From NCBI GenBank assembly GCA_016208165.1, contig JACQYL010000098.1:1-64000 (forward strand): a DNA stretch of 64,000 nt, read 5' to 3'. Positions within the stretch are counted from its first letter, which is position 1, and each line of letters opens with the position of its first letter. Made by a program: the position numbers and the translations under genes. This DNA comes from Deltaproteobacteria bacterium (GTDB taxonomy: Bacteria > Desulfobacterota > Desulfarculia > JACQYL01). Positions 1-8,979 of the stretch are shown here, piece by piece. The notes beneath the pieces were generated by a model. The model was not told the DNA's origin. It ran no database searches and saw only the letters and a program-made list of their open reading frames with translations.

Positions 1-379
1 TGTAGGGAAACCGAAATACGGAAGCAGATTCCTTCCCATCGGGATTGTATCTTTTGTTGTAAATATCTACACATTCGAAACGAAAATTCGGGAACTTCGA
101 AGCGATATGTTGAGTGCACCATTCCACGCCTTCTTTGTAGATGTCGCAGCCCCGGTAGGCGCCTTCTGCATTCAGGTATCGAGTCAATGGTATGGCCATT
201 CGGCCGCAGCCGCATCCTAAATCCAGTATGGCTTCATGAGGCTTAAGACCTGCCAAATTCTTTAAGTAGGTGAGAAAGGTCTCTCCGACGACCTTGAAAT
301 CGCCTTCTCCTACGAAATCGATCATTCTTTGAGGTGGAAGCAAATCGAACTCCGCACCCGAGGGTCCATCCCCACTCAT
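1..379 (-). CDS. SAM-dependent methyltransferase, 5' part only (runs off the left edge)
   Basis: The frame is open from an ATG at 379 to the window edge, so only about 126 N-terminal residues are visible and the C-terminus is missing. An in-frame stop lies just upstream of this ATG. The N-terminus has a LLPPQRMIDFVG stretch, followed by the class I methyltransferase motif I, LDLGCGCGRM, near residue 55, and an acidic motif II region (GCDIYKEG). The LPPxRMIDFVG-DF opening is typical of methyltransferases found near sugar and polysaccharide genes. The substrate cannot be told. A second possible start is the internal ATG at 325, but the residues before it fit the family, so 379 is preferred. Confidence 0.85.
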   Translation of the reverse strand, partial: MSGDGPSGAEFDLLPPQRMIDFVGEGDFKVVGETFLTYLKNLAGLKPHEAILDLGCGCGRMAIPLTRYLNAEGAYRGCDIYKEGVEWCTQHIASKFPNFRFECVDIYNKRYNPDGKESASVFRFPY

Positions 380-1270
380 CTATCTACTCCGCGTTACTGG
401 ATCGAGTTAACCGTTCGGGAAAAACGTGGGCTCAAAGGGTTACAGTACGGGCTAACCATAGACCCAATTCCACTTTCCCGAGAAGACTTCAAAGAGTATT
501 CCCGGATTTCCCGCAGACTGTTCGAGCATGAACCGCACCACCTGCGAGGCGTGGTTAAGGTTTCGGGAAGAACATCGTAGTGTTCGCGCATCCTACAGAG
601 AGTGTTTCACCAACGTATGTAGTTCGGTGCAGCTCCGGAAGTCGAGCTTTTCCCAGTCGTACGGTCCTTTGATTCCCTGAAGGTTCATTCGATTTCGGCA
701 CGGCACGCACCTGTTATATCCGGATGCAGGCTACATATCAATGGTGTTTGCCGGAAGGCGGCCCGGGCAATCGGTTGTCCGCGCCGCGAAGGAACCAATG
801 CGCAGACTACGCTCTTTGACTCCCCGGTTTTGTTCGGGTCGTGTAGTTTTCCGGGCGGGCACACCGAATCCAGGAAGATCGATGCGTTTGAATCCACGAG
901 GTTGCATGGTCATGTTGATCTTGGCCTCTGAAAAATGTATTACAGTTAAAAAAAAACATTGCAGATTTAAGCATTTGGGGATAGTATACATTTAGTTTAT
1001 TCAGCGTGTGTGATGCCGGTTATGATGCATGGGGGAGAGGTCCAACATTAGCCTTTGAAACTGCGGATTGCGGGCGTGCTCCCGCTTTATGCCGGCTGAA
1101 ATAGCCGGGAAGGATCGGGGGCTTCTGATTTCCTGGTAGCTCACCAACAATTCCGCCCAACGCTCTCGGCACGTCGCACAGTAAGCAGGCTGTTTACCGC
1201 CGACACGAGTAGAGTCTGCGAGCACCCCTGCGGCGGGTGCTCGATGCCGATTGCCGGTAGAGCGTTTGGT
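380..1270. other. Long stretch without a convincing gene
   Basis: About 890 bases between the left-edge methyltransferase and the PilZ gene. Short open frames exist on both strands, but none has a recognisable domain. One minus-strand frame from 688 to 452 reads plausibly as protein but has an in-frame TAG at 593-595. An AT-rich stretch lies around 935-995. No tRNA, terminator or riboswitch was recognised. Confidence 0.5.
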
Positions 1271-1681
1271 ATGATTTCTCTCCAAGACAATTCAGACAAA
1301 CGAAGATCGCGCCGTTTTCCGCCCGACGCGGACACCCTCGCCATGTGGAGTCCGGGATTCAAGTCCGTAGGAATCGTTAAGGATATCAGCAGGGGAGGGC
1401 TGGGATGTGAGTACTTCCCGCTCAATGACGACATTACCTCCAAGGCCGTCATTAGGGTCGATCTATTCGTAAGTGGTGCGGGGCGCATCGTACGGGAACT
1501 CGAGTGCCTGGTCGTCTATGATATCCCTCTGGCCCCTCTGGCGGACGGCATTATCCTCGAGTCACGAAGGGCTGGGCTCGAGTTTCAGCATCTGACGAGA
1601 GAACAGGAAACCGGAATAGAACGGTTTATCGAGAATCGAACCGCGGCACGCGAGTCGACCTTCCGGATAGACGATGCGTAA
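1271..1681 (+). CDS. PilZ domain protein (putative c-di-GMP receptor)
   Basis: A protein of about 136 residues that looks like a single PilZ domain. It has the two c-di-GMP-binding signatures: the basic motif KRRSRRF near residue 10 and DISRGGLG near residue 40. The C-terminal RRAGLEFQHLTREQ stretch matches the last strands and helix of PilZ domains. There is no second domain and no membrane segment, so it is probably a cytoplasmic adaptor that responds to cyclic di-GMP. The start at 1271 is chosen because the domain begins right after it; an in-frame ATG at 1244 would add nine residues. The gene stands alone and its partner is unknown. Confidence 0.8.
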   Translation: MISLQDNSDKRRSRRFPPDADTLAMWSPGFKSVGIVKDISRGGLGCEYFPLNDDITSKAVIRVDLFVSGAGRIVRELECLVVYDIPLAPLADGIILESRRAGLEFQHLTREQETGIERFIENRTAARESTFRIDDA

Positions 1682-1689
1682 CATGCTTG

Positions 1690-1713
1690 TGGCCCTCAGA
1701 AAACAGAGGGCCA
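1690..1713 (+). terminator. Hairpin downstream of the PilZ gene
   Basis: A perfect 8-bp stem, TGGCCCTC/GAGGGCCA with an 8-nt loop, begins 9 nt after the PilZ stop codon. The bases after it (TTCC) are not a strong U-tract, so it may be a weak terminator or a 3'-end stabilising hairpin. Confidence 0.45.
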
Positions 1714-1910
1714 TTCCACTTTCGACCTGACCAAAGGTCCGCGCTGCACTGTGGATCGTTGTAGTATGTTTCACTCCCTCCCATACCCCTCGTTCAAGCC
1801 TCAACGCAGAAATAAGCACCCAGAGAGCCAACTCCCGGCGACCCTTTTCATGACGGTGATTGTTAAACCATTTTAGTCCGATCCGGGATGTGATAAAGAA
1901 ATAGGAAACC

Positions 1911-3650
1911 TTGAATCCTCAGGAAAGGTCAAAAGCCTGCATCATGAAAGACAGCCTAAACCACTCAGAGAGCCTTCTCGTTCATTTCAGGCGCATGGAG
2001 AGTTTGAAAGCAGAGGCAGTGCGGTACCCCTCGATCCATCTAAACAAGCGACAGTTGTGCAACCTGGAACTGTTGCTCAATCGCGCCTTTTATCCCCTGA
2101 CGGGCTACTTGACACAGGAGGATTATGAACGGGTATTGGATTTCCAGAGGCTGAGTGACGACACCGTCTGGCCGGTACCCATCTGTTTGGATATCTCCGA
2201 GAAAAGCGCGCAATCGCTTTCCCAGAACGAGAGGATCGCCCTGCGTGATGAAGAAGGGTTCATTCTTGCCGTCTTGAAGGTGAAGAGCCTGTGGAAGCCT
2301 GACTTGAGAAAGGAAGCTCTGCGTATCTGGGGAACCGAGGACCCTGAGAAACACCCCGGAGTCAGATCCTTCTTCGATGAAACCGGTTCATGGTATGTGG
2401 GCGGTTCCCTGGAAGGCATCCAGCTCCCGTTTCACTATGATTTCAACGAAATCAGGCTCACACCGCCGGAAGTGCATCGCCGGTTTTCGCGAAACGGATG
2501 GCGAAATGTGCTCGGATTTCATGCCGAAGACTTTCTGCATCGCTCTCACGTGGAAGCCATACTCTCTGCCGCGCGAGAAGCCAACAGCAGTATCCTGATT
2601 CATCCCAGCATTGGGCTCGGCGATCCGGGAGAGCCCAGGTATTACGCGCTCGTTCGAAGTTACTTCGAAATCCTAAGGAATTTCCCCAAGAATCTTATCA
2701 TGTTGGCGCTTCTGCCCTCGTTTTCGATTCAAGCCGGGCCGAGGGAAGCCTTGTTGCAGGCCATTGTCAGGAAGAATTTTGGCTGCAGCCATTTTCTCGT
2801 TGCTCGAGATCACGCCGATCCCTTTGCCGGGCAGTCGGGGACCGAACGATTTTATCCTCCCCATTCCGCCCGGAAGTTGGTCGAGGAGTACGAATCCGAG
2901 ACAGGGATCAAAATGGTCCCCTTCGAACCGTTTGTTTACGTGAAGGAAAAAGCGGAGTTCGTCTCCCCGGAGGAACTGGGCGCCGAGATGCAGCCGAGCG
3001 AGCTGTCTCCGTCGGAGCTGCTGAGGAGAATGGAAAATGATCTGAAGCTTCCGGAGTGGTTTACCTACCCTGAAGTGGTGGCGGAACTCAAGCTCGCATT
3101 TCCTCCCAAGTCCGCCCAAGGATTCACGATTTTCCTCACGGGACTCTCCGGATCCGGCAAGTCGACTCTGGCCAAAGTACTCCTGGTTAAACTCATGGAA
3201 ATGCGAGACCGACCGGTGACGCTTCTGGATGGCGATATCGTACGGAAGAACTTGTCCAGCGAATTAGATTTCTCCAAAGAACACCGTGACTTGAATATCA
3301 GAAGGATCGGATTCGTGGCAAGCCAGATTACCAAGAACGGCGGAATCGCCATCTGCGCACCCATAGCGCCCTACGAGGAGTCGAGACGACATAATCGGGA
3401 ACTCATCTCGCAATATGGAGGATATATCGAGGTCTACCTTTCCACGCCTTTGGAGACCTGCGAACTCAGGGACGCAAAGGGGGTCTATGCAAAAGCGAGA
3501 GCCGGAAAAATCAAAGGATTCACCGGCATTGATGATCCCTACGTACCGCCCGCCAATCCGGAAATCACCATCGATACTCGGGAATTCAATCCCATCGAGG
3601 CAGCGCAAAAGGTCCTTTTGTTTCTCGAGGAACAGGGATACGTACGATGA
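1911..3650 (+). CDS. ATP-sulfurylase-like domain fused to adenylylsulfate (APS) kinase
   Basis: A 579-residue two-domain protein. The C-terminal half is an intact-looking APS kinase: P-loop GLSGSGKS at 411-418, then LLDGDIVRKNLS and the KGVYAKARAGKIKGFTGIDD region. It should phosphorylate APS to PAPS, the sulfate donor. The N-terminal 390 residues follow the ATP sulfurylase fold, but the catalytic QxRNPxHRxH signature reads HAEDFLHRSH (204-213). The second HxxH is kept while the Gln, Arg and Asn are lost, and the GRDHAG motif reads ARDHAD. The sulfurylase half is therefore probably inactive or repurposed. The start is a TTG with AGGA a few bases upstream; an ATG at 1944 is the alternative. 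PAPS here may serve sulfation of surface glycans rather than assimilation (inference). Confidence 0.88.
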   Translation: MNPQERSKACIMKDSLNHSESLLVHFRRMESLKAEAVRYPSIHLNKRQLCNLELLLNRAFYPLTGYLTQEDYERVLDFQRLSDDTVWPVPICLDISEKSAQSLSQNERIALRDEEGFILAVLKVKSLWKPDLRKEALRIWGTEDPEKHPGVRSFFDETGSWYVGGSLEGIQLPFHYDFNEIRLTPPEVHRRFSRNGWRNVLGFHAEDFLHRSHVEAILSAAREANSSILIHPSIGLGDPGEPRYYALVRSYFEILRNFPKNLIMLALLPSFSIQAGPREALLQAIVRKNFGCSHFLVARDHADPFAGQSGTERFYPPHSARKLVEEYESETGIKMVPFEPFVYVKEKAEFVSPEELGAEMQPSELSPSELLRRMENDLKLPEWFTYPEVVAELKLAFPPKSAQGFTIFLTGLSGSGKSTLAKVLLVKLMEMRDRPVTLLDGDIVRKNLSSELDFSKEHRDLNIRRIGFVASQITKNGGIAICAPIAPYEESRRHNRELISQYGGYIEVYLSTPLETCELRDAKGVYAKARAGKIKGFTGIDDPYVPPANPEITIDTREFNPIEAAQKVLLFLEEQGYVR

Positions 3651-3727
3651 CTTTCTTCGGATAGGACAGACAGACGATAGGGGCCTGCAAGGATCTGCGA
3701 GAACGGCAACGTAAGCACGCAGAGCCG

Positions 3728-4732
3728 TTACATCTTCTGAATCCAGATGCTGGCGCCTTTGTTTTCGAGGCACATGGGAAGGCTTTCCTGAAACCGCTCG
3801 GGGAAAAGTTGTTCCAGGAACGTATTGAACGCCACGATGCGGAAAGCCTCGTTGTACTGCAGAAACGCCCGAAGCACGTAGATTTCGTTCCACGCCACAC
3901 CCTGATACACCGCCTCTTTCGGATATTCGAAAGGATACCAGATATCGTGAAAATGCACGAACACGCCCGAGGCAATGGCCGGAAGAATTTCAAAAAAGAC
4001 GCGGTTTACGTCGCCGAACGTTTTGACGATATGCGTGGAATCTATGAACAGTATGTCATTGGGCTCCAATATTTCGAAAACCTCCAGCGGAACCTCTTGA
4101 AGCTTCCGGGGAATAATGCTTATCCGCTGCCGCTCTTTCTCGTCGATCAGCGATAACAGGAGCTGAGGGTACGGCTCTATGAACGTGCAATCGATGGAAT
4201 CGTCAAAAAAAAGCCGGTTCGTATCGAGTGTAACACAGGACGAATATCCGGAGCCCACTTCGATGATGTGCCTGGGTTTCAAGTGCCGGATCATGCAATA
4301 CAGAAAGATGGCGTCCGAATAGCCATAGCCGGGATTATCGAAATAATAGCGGAATCCCTCCGATGGCTTCCTCGGGAATGGGACTGTTTCGTAAAACTCG
4401 GTAAACGAGGAAAGAAGTTCGAGCTGCTGTTCTTCATTCAAACGAATTCCCGGTATGCGTCTGGGTGGGATTCCAAACACCCGATCTTCTGCTTCTTTTA
4501 TCTCATCGAGGTTCGGAATCGTGGACGCGAAGTGACCGGGAGGAACGAAGCCTTCGTATTTGTTTTTCATCCGCTGGAGTTCGGCCCGCAGGCGATCCAC
4601 TTCCAAAGCCAGTTTTGCCTGGGACTCATGCAGAGCCTCCAGCTCGGTGCGAGCCTCGTCCCGTTCATCCATGAGCGCTCTCACGGGCGGCCATGCGCGA
4701 AGGGTTTTCTCGAAAAAATGTTTCGTCCTCAT
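3728..4732 (-). CDS. Class I SAM-dependent methyltransferase with N-terminal coiled coil
   Basis: 334 residues. Residues from about 20 to 60 are charged and heptad-like (ELEALHESQAKLALEVDRL), predicting a coiled coil. The C-terminal two thirds form a methyltransferase of the Methyltransf_24 type, with motif I IIEVGSGYSS and an acidic FIEPYP strand, then FIDSTH and VHFHDIW. Such proteins are common in polysaccharide and cephalosporin-hydroxylase-like loci, but the substrate is unknown. Its ATG overlaps the stop of the upstream nucleotidyltransferase gene in an ATGA, so the two are translationally coupled and probably act in one pathway. Confidence 0.8.
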   Translation of the reverse strand: MRTKHFFEKTLRAWPPVRALMDERDEARTELEALHESQAKLALEVDRLRAELQRMKNKYEGFVPPGHFASTIPNLDEIKEAEDRVFGIPPRRIPGIRLNEEQQLELLSSFTEFYETVPFPRKPSEGFRYYFDNPGYGYSDAIFLYCMIRHLKPRHIIEVGSGYSSCVTLDTNRLFFDDSIDCTFIEPYPQLLLSLIDEKERQRISIIPRKLQEVPLEVFEILEPNDILFIDSTHIVKTFGDVNRVFFEILPAIASGVFVHFHDIWYPFEYPKEAVYQGVAWNEIYVLRAFLQYNEAFRIVAFNTFLEQLFPERFQESLPMCLENKGASIWIQKM

Positions 4733-5301
4733 GTCTTTCCGATTCGAAGTCGGGAAGGGATATCCCAGGCTTTCATCAGATCGGCCACGCTTTTCGGAAT
4801 CAGCGGCTCCCAGGACCGTCCTTCCAACATCCGTAACCGAAGATTTCTGCCGCTGATCCCTTTCCGCTCAGGCGGAACCTCCCAGAGCACGTGTGTTTTC
4901 AGTCCCAATGACTCGAAGAGTTCTAGCTTTTTCCTTCCCCAATCGTCGTATATCGTAAGAAAGAACACGGCATCCATGGGGACATAGTACTTGTATAGCT
5001 CGGGGAGGTTGATGGGTAAAGGCACTACTGAAAAACGCTCGGGGCTCAGCCTTTTTTCCCTCAACACCGCTTTCACCATCAGATACCGCTCGAAATAGGT
5101 CAGCGGATTGGACAGAAGATCGCTCCGAAGCGGGTCGGCTTTGTCTTCCCTGGTCAGGTATGGGTCCGGATTGGTGATCCCCACGACAAGGTGACGACAC
5201 AGCCGGAACCCCGCCATCAGATATTTCAGGTGATCGTTGTGCAGGACTTGAAACCTGCCGTGAATCACCCCCATTTCGTCTATCTGGGATAATTCGTCCA
5301 T
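4729..5301 (-). CDS. Nicotinamide-nucleotide adenylyltransferase-like nucleotidyltransferase
   Basis: 190 residues with both signatures of the nucleotidylyltransferase alpha/beta-phosphodiesterase superfamily: GRFQVLHNDHLKYL near the N-terminus (the HxGH site as HNDH) and ISGRNLRLRM near residue 148 (the ISxxxxR phosphate-binding motif). Size and motifs resemble archaeal-type NadM, which joins NMN and ATP into NAD. Because it is coupled to a methyltransferase rather than to NAD genes, another nucleotidyl acceptor is possible. First gene of a two-gene minus-strand unit; an internal ATG at 5274 is an alternative start. Confidence 0.7.
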   Translation of the reverse strand: MDELSQIDEMGVIHGRFQVLHNDHLKYLMAGFRLCRHLVVGITNPDPYLTREDKADPLRSDLLSNPLTYFERYLMVKAVLREKRLSPERFSVVPLPINLPELYKYYVPMDAVFFLTIYDDWGRKKLELFESLGLKTHVLWEVPPERKGISGRNLRLRMLEGRSWEPLIPKSVADLMKAWDIPSRLRIGKT

Positions 5302-5475
5302 GGTGCCGATTGGAGATCCTTTCGTGGTCTGTCCACCCTGTTATGGCGCTGTCAGGATGTAGCATTCTATACAATGGATTTTATGGAAAGTGAATGTGTA
5401 TTCGTTTTTCCGATCCAAGCCTCACGAGCGTATGGAAAAAATCAATTTGCATTTTGATCCCGTACTACCCATTAT

Positions 5476-6138
5476 ATGTGCATGCGATTCGACCTGCACG
5501 TACATACCGTCATATCTCCCTGCAGCAGGCTTAAGTTCAGCGAGATTCTGGGTCATGCCAGAAGCATGGGACTGGAAGGCGTCTGTATCACGGATCATGG
5601 TACGATGGAAGTGTGCAGACATCTCAAAGAAGGAGTTCAGGAAGACGGTTTGTGCGTCATTTTCGGCATGGAATACGAAACGCCGGAAGGCCATTTTCTG
5701 CTCTTCGGCCCCTTCGAGGGCCTTCCGGCAGGGCTTTCAGCTCCTGCACTTTTGAGGTTGGTGGGAGACTGTGGCGGGGCGGCGGTGGCCGCTCATCCGT
5801 GCAGGCAGGTTGCGCCCACCAGAGAGTACCTCGTACGTAAGGGGCTGTGCCGGGCTATCGAGGTTTTCAACGGTCGCAATCTGGATGCGGAAAACCGACA
5901 AACAAGTCGCTGGTGCGAATCCTATTCTTTGCATGAGTGCGCCGGCAGCGACGCCCATAGCCTGGATGAGCTGGGTCGAATGGTCACCCACTTTTCCGAG
6001 CCCGTACGCTGCCGGGAAGATCTTATTTTCGCACTGAACCACGGCCTTTGCGCCCCTGAATGCCGGACCCAAGCGGGTTCCGTTTTCGGAACCGGAAACG
6101 CAGAGCGTATTCCGCAAGCGATAGCGGACTTCGGCTAA
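5476..6138 (+). CDS. PHP-domain metal-dependent phosphoesterase
   Basis: 220 residues carrying the PHP metal-binding motifs in order: DLHVHT at the start, ITDHGTME near residue 40, AAHPCR near 110, and GSDAH near 158. These residues bind the metal cluster of the PHP hydrolase family, which includes histidinol phosphatases, polymerase PHP domains and nucleotide phosphatases such as YciV. No other domain is present, so a small-molecule phosphoesterase is likely, with unknown substrate. It is transcribed away from the nucleotidyltransferase pair across a 174-bp gap. The ATG at 5482 is an equally likely start. Confidence 0.82.
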   Translation: MCMRFDLHVHTVISPCSRLKFSEILGHARSMGLEGVCITDHGTMEVCRHLKEGVQEDGLCVIFGMEYETPEGHFLLFGPFEGLPAGLSAPALLRLVGDCGGAAVAAHPCRQVAPTREYLVRKGLCRAIEVFNGRNLDAENRQTSRWCESYSLHECAGSDAHSLDELGRMVTHFSEPVRCREDLIFALNHGLCAPECRTQAGSVFGTGNAERIPQAIADFG

Positions 6139-6185
6139 CCGCAGCCATCCGCCATGGGCATGCAATGCCCTCGGCCAACCGCCTC

Positions 6186-6227
6186 CCTGCACCTTCAAAA
6201 GGTACAAACCGGTTGCAGGCTTTTTTT
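6186..6227 (+). terminator. Rho-independent terminator after the PHP gene
   Basis: The arms CCTGCACC and GGTTGCAGG pair with one bulged T and are followed by seven T residues at 6221-6227. A small nested hairpin (ACCTT/AAGGT) sits in the loop. It lies about 50 nt after the PHP stop codon. Confidence 0.62.
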
Positions 6228-6374
6228 CACCACCGCCGAGACTTCGACCCCAGCATTCTTTCGAGCGGCTCCCTTCCGGGCACAGACAAAAGTACACATC
6301 GGCGATACACAGCAGTAGACCTCAACATAGGACAGTCAAGGTACCCCGTTCAGCGCTTGACCTTCCCGCGTCTG

Positions 6375-8723
6375 CTATCTCCAGAGGCCATCTGATGATT
6401 TCCAGCGACCGTTCGCATACGTGAATTTCGCCTCCTTTAACCGCTGAACCGCTCCGCTCTCAGCCGGGTTAAGATAGGCGGCCATCACGCTCAACAAAAG
6501 AGCTTTCTCCTTGAATCCATTCCGGTCGCACCATTCCGCCAGCGTCGCGTAAGCATCCGGTCGCTTCAGAGTCAACTGCTTCAAGTCTTCATTATACCGG
6601 CGCATCATATTTGCAGTGCTCGTGAGCTCCAAATCCTTGATCTGATCCGGACCCAGATAGTAACGATCGCCTCTCAGGCTCGTCAGGGCGATTTGGCCGC
6701 TGGGCGACCGGCGCACCGTGCCGGTCAAGCTGGAGCCGTCTTTTAGATTCACCTTTTGGGGTTCTTCCTCGGAAGCGAAAGGAGCCATGCTCTGAAAGCG
6801 CTTGAGTTCGATACGGATGATCTCCTGCTCCGCCTCCTTACGGTGAACGCCGGTGGGATTGGTCGCCCAGTAATTTTCCAGAACTTTAAGGCCATCGTTG
6901 GGACTACTTGCGCTCACTGCCGTGGCCAGGGTTTTTGCCCACTCGTCCTCAGCGCGTGCGGTCCGAGCCTTCCCCTCCACGTTTGCCACCCGGTTTCGGG
7001 CCTCCTGGACGTATTTGCCACTTGGAAACAAACGCAGGTAATCGCTCAGCGCCTGGCTATATGCCGCGGGGTCGCCCGATGCAGCCTCCGCCCGAGCCAA
7101 CGACTCACTCCAGGTCCGTTCCTCGAATTCAGCCACGAGCTTCTGTCTTTCCTGCTTTGCCTTTTCTGTCTCCTCGTGGCCAGGGTACCTACGGATGAAC
7201 GAATTATAGGCATTGATCTCGGCCAGAGCGTCGCCGCCGGCCCTTTGGGGAATCAGCAAACGCTCAAACCGTACGATGGCGTTTTTGAAATAGGGAGTAT
7301 CCTGGTGATCCGGGTACGTTTTCATGAATTCACGGCAGAGTGCGATGGCTTCCTCCAACCTCCCCCGTTCCTCGAGGTCGGCCAGTTCCGCCTTCTTCTC
7401 CTGAGCGTACTCGATGGGATATCGGTCAATCAGTGTTTGGGCCTCAGCAACATGCTTCCCCTCAGGATGGGTTTTCAGATATCCCCGTAAGGCTTCCATT
7501 TTGGCATCGAGACTCCCCCATTCCGTATCCATAATCGTACGAAAATCCCTGTCGTCGATGAGATCGGGAATTTTTGTCAGACGTTCTTGCACCTCCGCGT
7601 AATTCGCTCCATACATGTGCCTTCCAAGATAGGCACTATAGAGCGGAGCCATTTCTTCGTATCGATCCCCAAGCTGCTCGATTTCTTCGTTCAGCTTTTT
7701 GAATTCCTGCTGCTCGTAACGACTCGGAAGTTCTTCCAGCAACGCTTTGGCATCCTGTTCGAAGCCTCTTTTGGGATAGTTGGTGAGGTATTCCCATACC
7801 AGGTTCTCCGCTTTTTTCAGGTCCTGTATAGGAAGTTCCAATTGACCCTTTAGCCTGAAAAATTCTCTTTTGGCTATCTTTGCCGGGATTTCTTTTAGCA
7901 GCTCACGGACCTGTTTCATATGTTTTCCACTGGGGTGAAGGGACAAGAAGTCCTTTAACGTCTTTTCCTGCTCTTCGTAATCTTCCCCCAGTTCCTCGGT
8001 CTTCTTCACGGCCTTTTCGAATTCCCGGTTTTCGATGCGATCCGGTAGTGCCTTCAATGCCTGCCCGATTTCCTCGGTATGACGGCTGTTCGGATGTTTG
8101 GAGACATAGTCTTGGTACTTGCCCTCCACAACCCTCAGATTTTCTTGATACCGGGTGGCCGCCATCATTTCCCGGTAATCCTTTTCCGCCTGGGAGCCCT
8201 TTATCCAGAGCCAACTCAGAAAGATCAGACAGATTGCAGGAAGAACGATCAGGGCCCATTTCAGATTCCGGACCAGCTTTTTGGTGTCGGGTTCCTTCTT
8301 GGCTCCTTGGGAGCCGGCTTTCGAGCTGCCCTGGGCCGACCCGCGGAGCGACTCCGCTTTCTCCAAAGCGGCCTCTTTCAGATTGGCAAATGAAGCAAGT
8401 AGGGAATCCTTCCATCCGGAGTTAACCTTGGCGGCTTCCTCCGGTTCCGAAGGCGAGGATTCAGCCTGACCAGAGGAGTCGTATGCCGATTCAGCATGTT
8501 CGGCGTCCGTCTCCGGCGTCGGCCTCTTCTTCCCGGAACGCACGTCCTGGGACGGCCGAGATGTTTTGGCATCCGCGGCCATGGATTCGGAATCATCAGA
8601 GACAACGCTCATAGGCACCTGAACCGGATTTCCGCAAGCGGGGCACTTCCCCCTTCGGCCGGCGAACCTTGCGGGAAGATTATACGACTTGCCGCATGAA
8701 CACGTTACTTGGATCGTATCCAC
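6375..8723 (-). CDS. Membrane protein with N-terminal zinc ribbon and long extracytoplasmic repeat array
   Basis: 782 residues. Residues 8-30 hold a CSC...CPAC zinc-ribbon-like motif. A low-complexity polar linker follows, then one transmembrane segment (ALIVLPAICLIFLSWLWI, about 157-174). After it come seven or more degenerate repeats of roughly 60-75 residues, with a YL-x-x-x-PxGKHxxEA pattern typical of helical TPR/YbgF/BamD-like hairpins (for example FLSLHPSGKHMKQ, YLKTHPEGKHVAE, YLRLFPSGKYVQE). The last 120 residues differ (VNLKDGSSLTGTV). Topology is inferred as zinc ribbon inside and repeats outside. The start is GTG with TAGGAG eight bases upstream. I do not recognise a named family; it may be a scaffold for an envelope complex. 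Confidence 0.8.
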   Translation of the reverse strand: MDTIQVTCSCGKSYNLPARFAGRRGKCPACGNPVQVPMSVVSDDSESMAADAKTSRPSQDVRSGKKRPTPETDAEHAESAYDSSGQAESSPSEPEEAAKVNSGWKDSLLASFANLKEAALEKAESLRGSAQGSSKAGSQGAKKEPDTKKLVRNLKWALIVLPAICLIFLSWLWIKGSQAEKDYREMMAATRYQENLRVVEGKYQDYVSKHPNSRHTEEIGQALKALPDRIENREFEKAVKKTEELGEDYEEQEKTLKDFLSLHPSGKHMKQVRELLKEIPAKIAKREFFRLKGQLELPIQDLKKAENLVWEYLTNYPKRGFEQDAKALLEELPSRYEQQEFKKLNEEIEQLGDRYEEMAPLYSAYLGRHMYGANYAEVQERLTKIPDLIDDRDFRTIMDTEWGSLDAKMEALRGYLKTHPEGKHVAEAQTLIDRYPIEYAQEKKAELADLEERGRLEEAIALCREFMKTYPDHQDTPYFKNAIVRFERLLIPQRAGGDALAEINAYNSFIRRYPGHEETEKAKQERQKLVAEFEERTWSESLARAEAASGDPAAYSQALSDYLRLFPSGKYVQEARNRVANVEGKARTARAEDEWAKTLATAVSASSPNDGLKVLENYWATNPTGVHRKEAEQEIIRIELKRFQSMAPFASEEEPQKVNLKDGSSLTGTVRRSPSGQIALTSLRGDRYYLGPDQIKDLELTSTANMMRRYNEDLKQLTLKRPDAYATLAEWCDRNGFKEKALLLSVMAAYLNPAESGAVQRLKEAKFTYANGRWKSSDGLWR

Positions 8724-8881
8724 GAGCTGACTCCTAACTCGGAAAAAACGTTAATGCCGCTGTTGGATTCGGCAGATCCCGGGTCACTTCACACAGACTG
8801 GGCGAAGCTTTCGTATTGCATTGTATAATATGGGACAACCCAAGGCAAGAACCCACTTCAATCGAGGCCGTGTTTGGCGAG

Positions 8882-8908
8882 AAAAGCGGCCGTGCGCCGG
8901 CACGCCGC
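8882..8908 (-). terminator. Hairpin with T-run after the HAMP-protein gene
   Basis: On the minus strand GCGG-CGTGC, loop CGGC, then GCACG-(G)-CCGC forms a 9-bp stem with one bulge, followed by TTTTCTC. It lies about 70 nt beyond the stop of the gene ending at 8980 and before the next minus-strand gene. Confidence 0.5.
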
Positions 8909-8979
8909 CTGAAGCTCCCTCTTTTCGCGTCAATCCCAAGCCGCAAGCCCGATCCCGACGCCCGGGCGCGATTGGTGCT

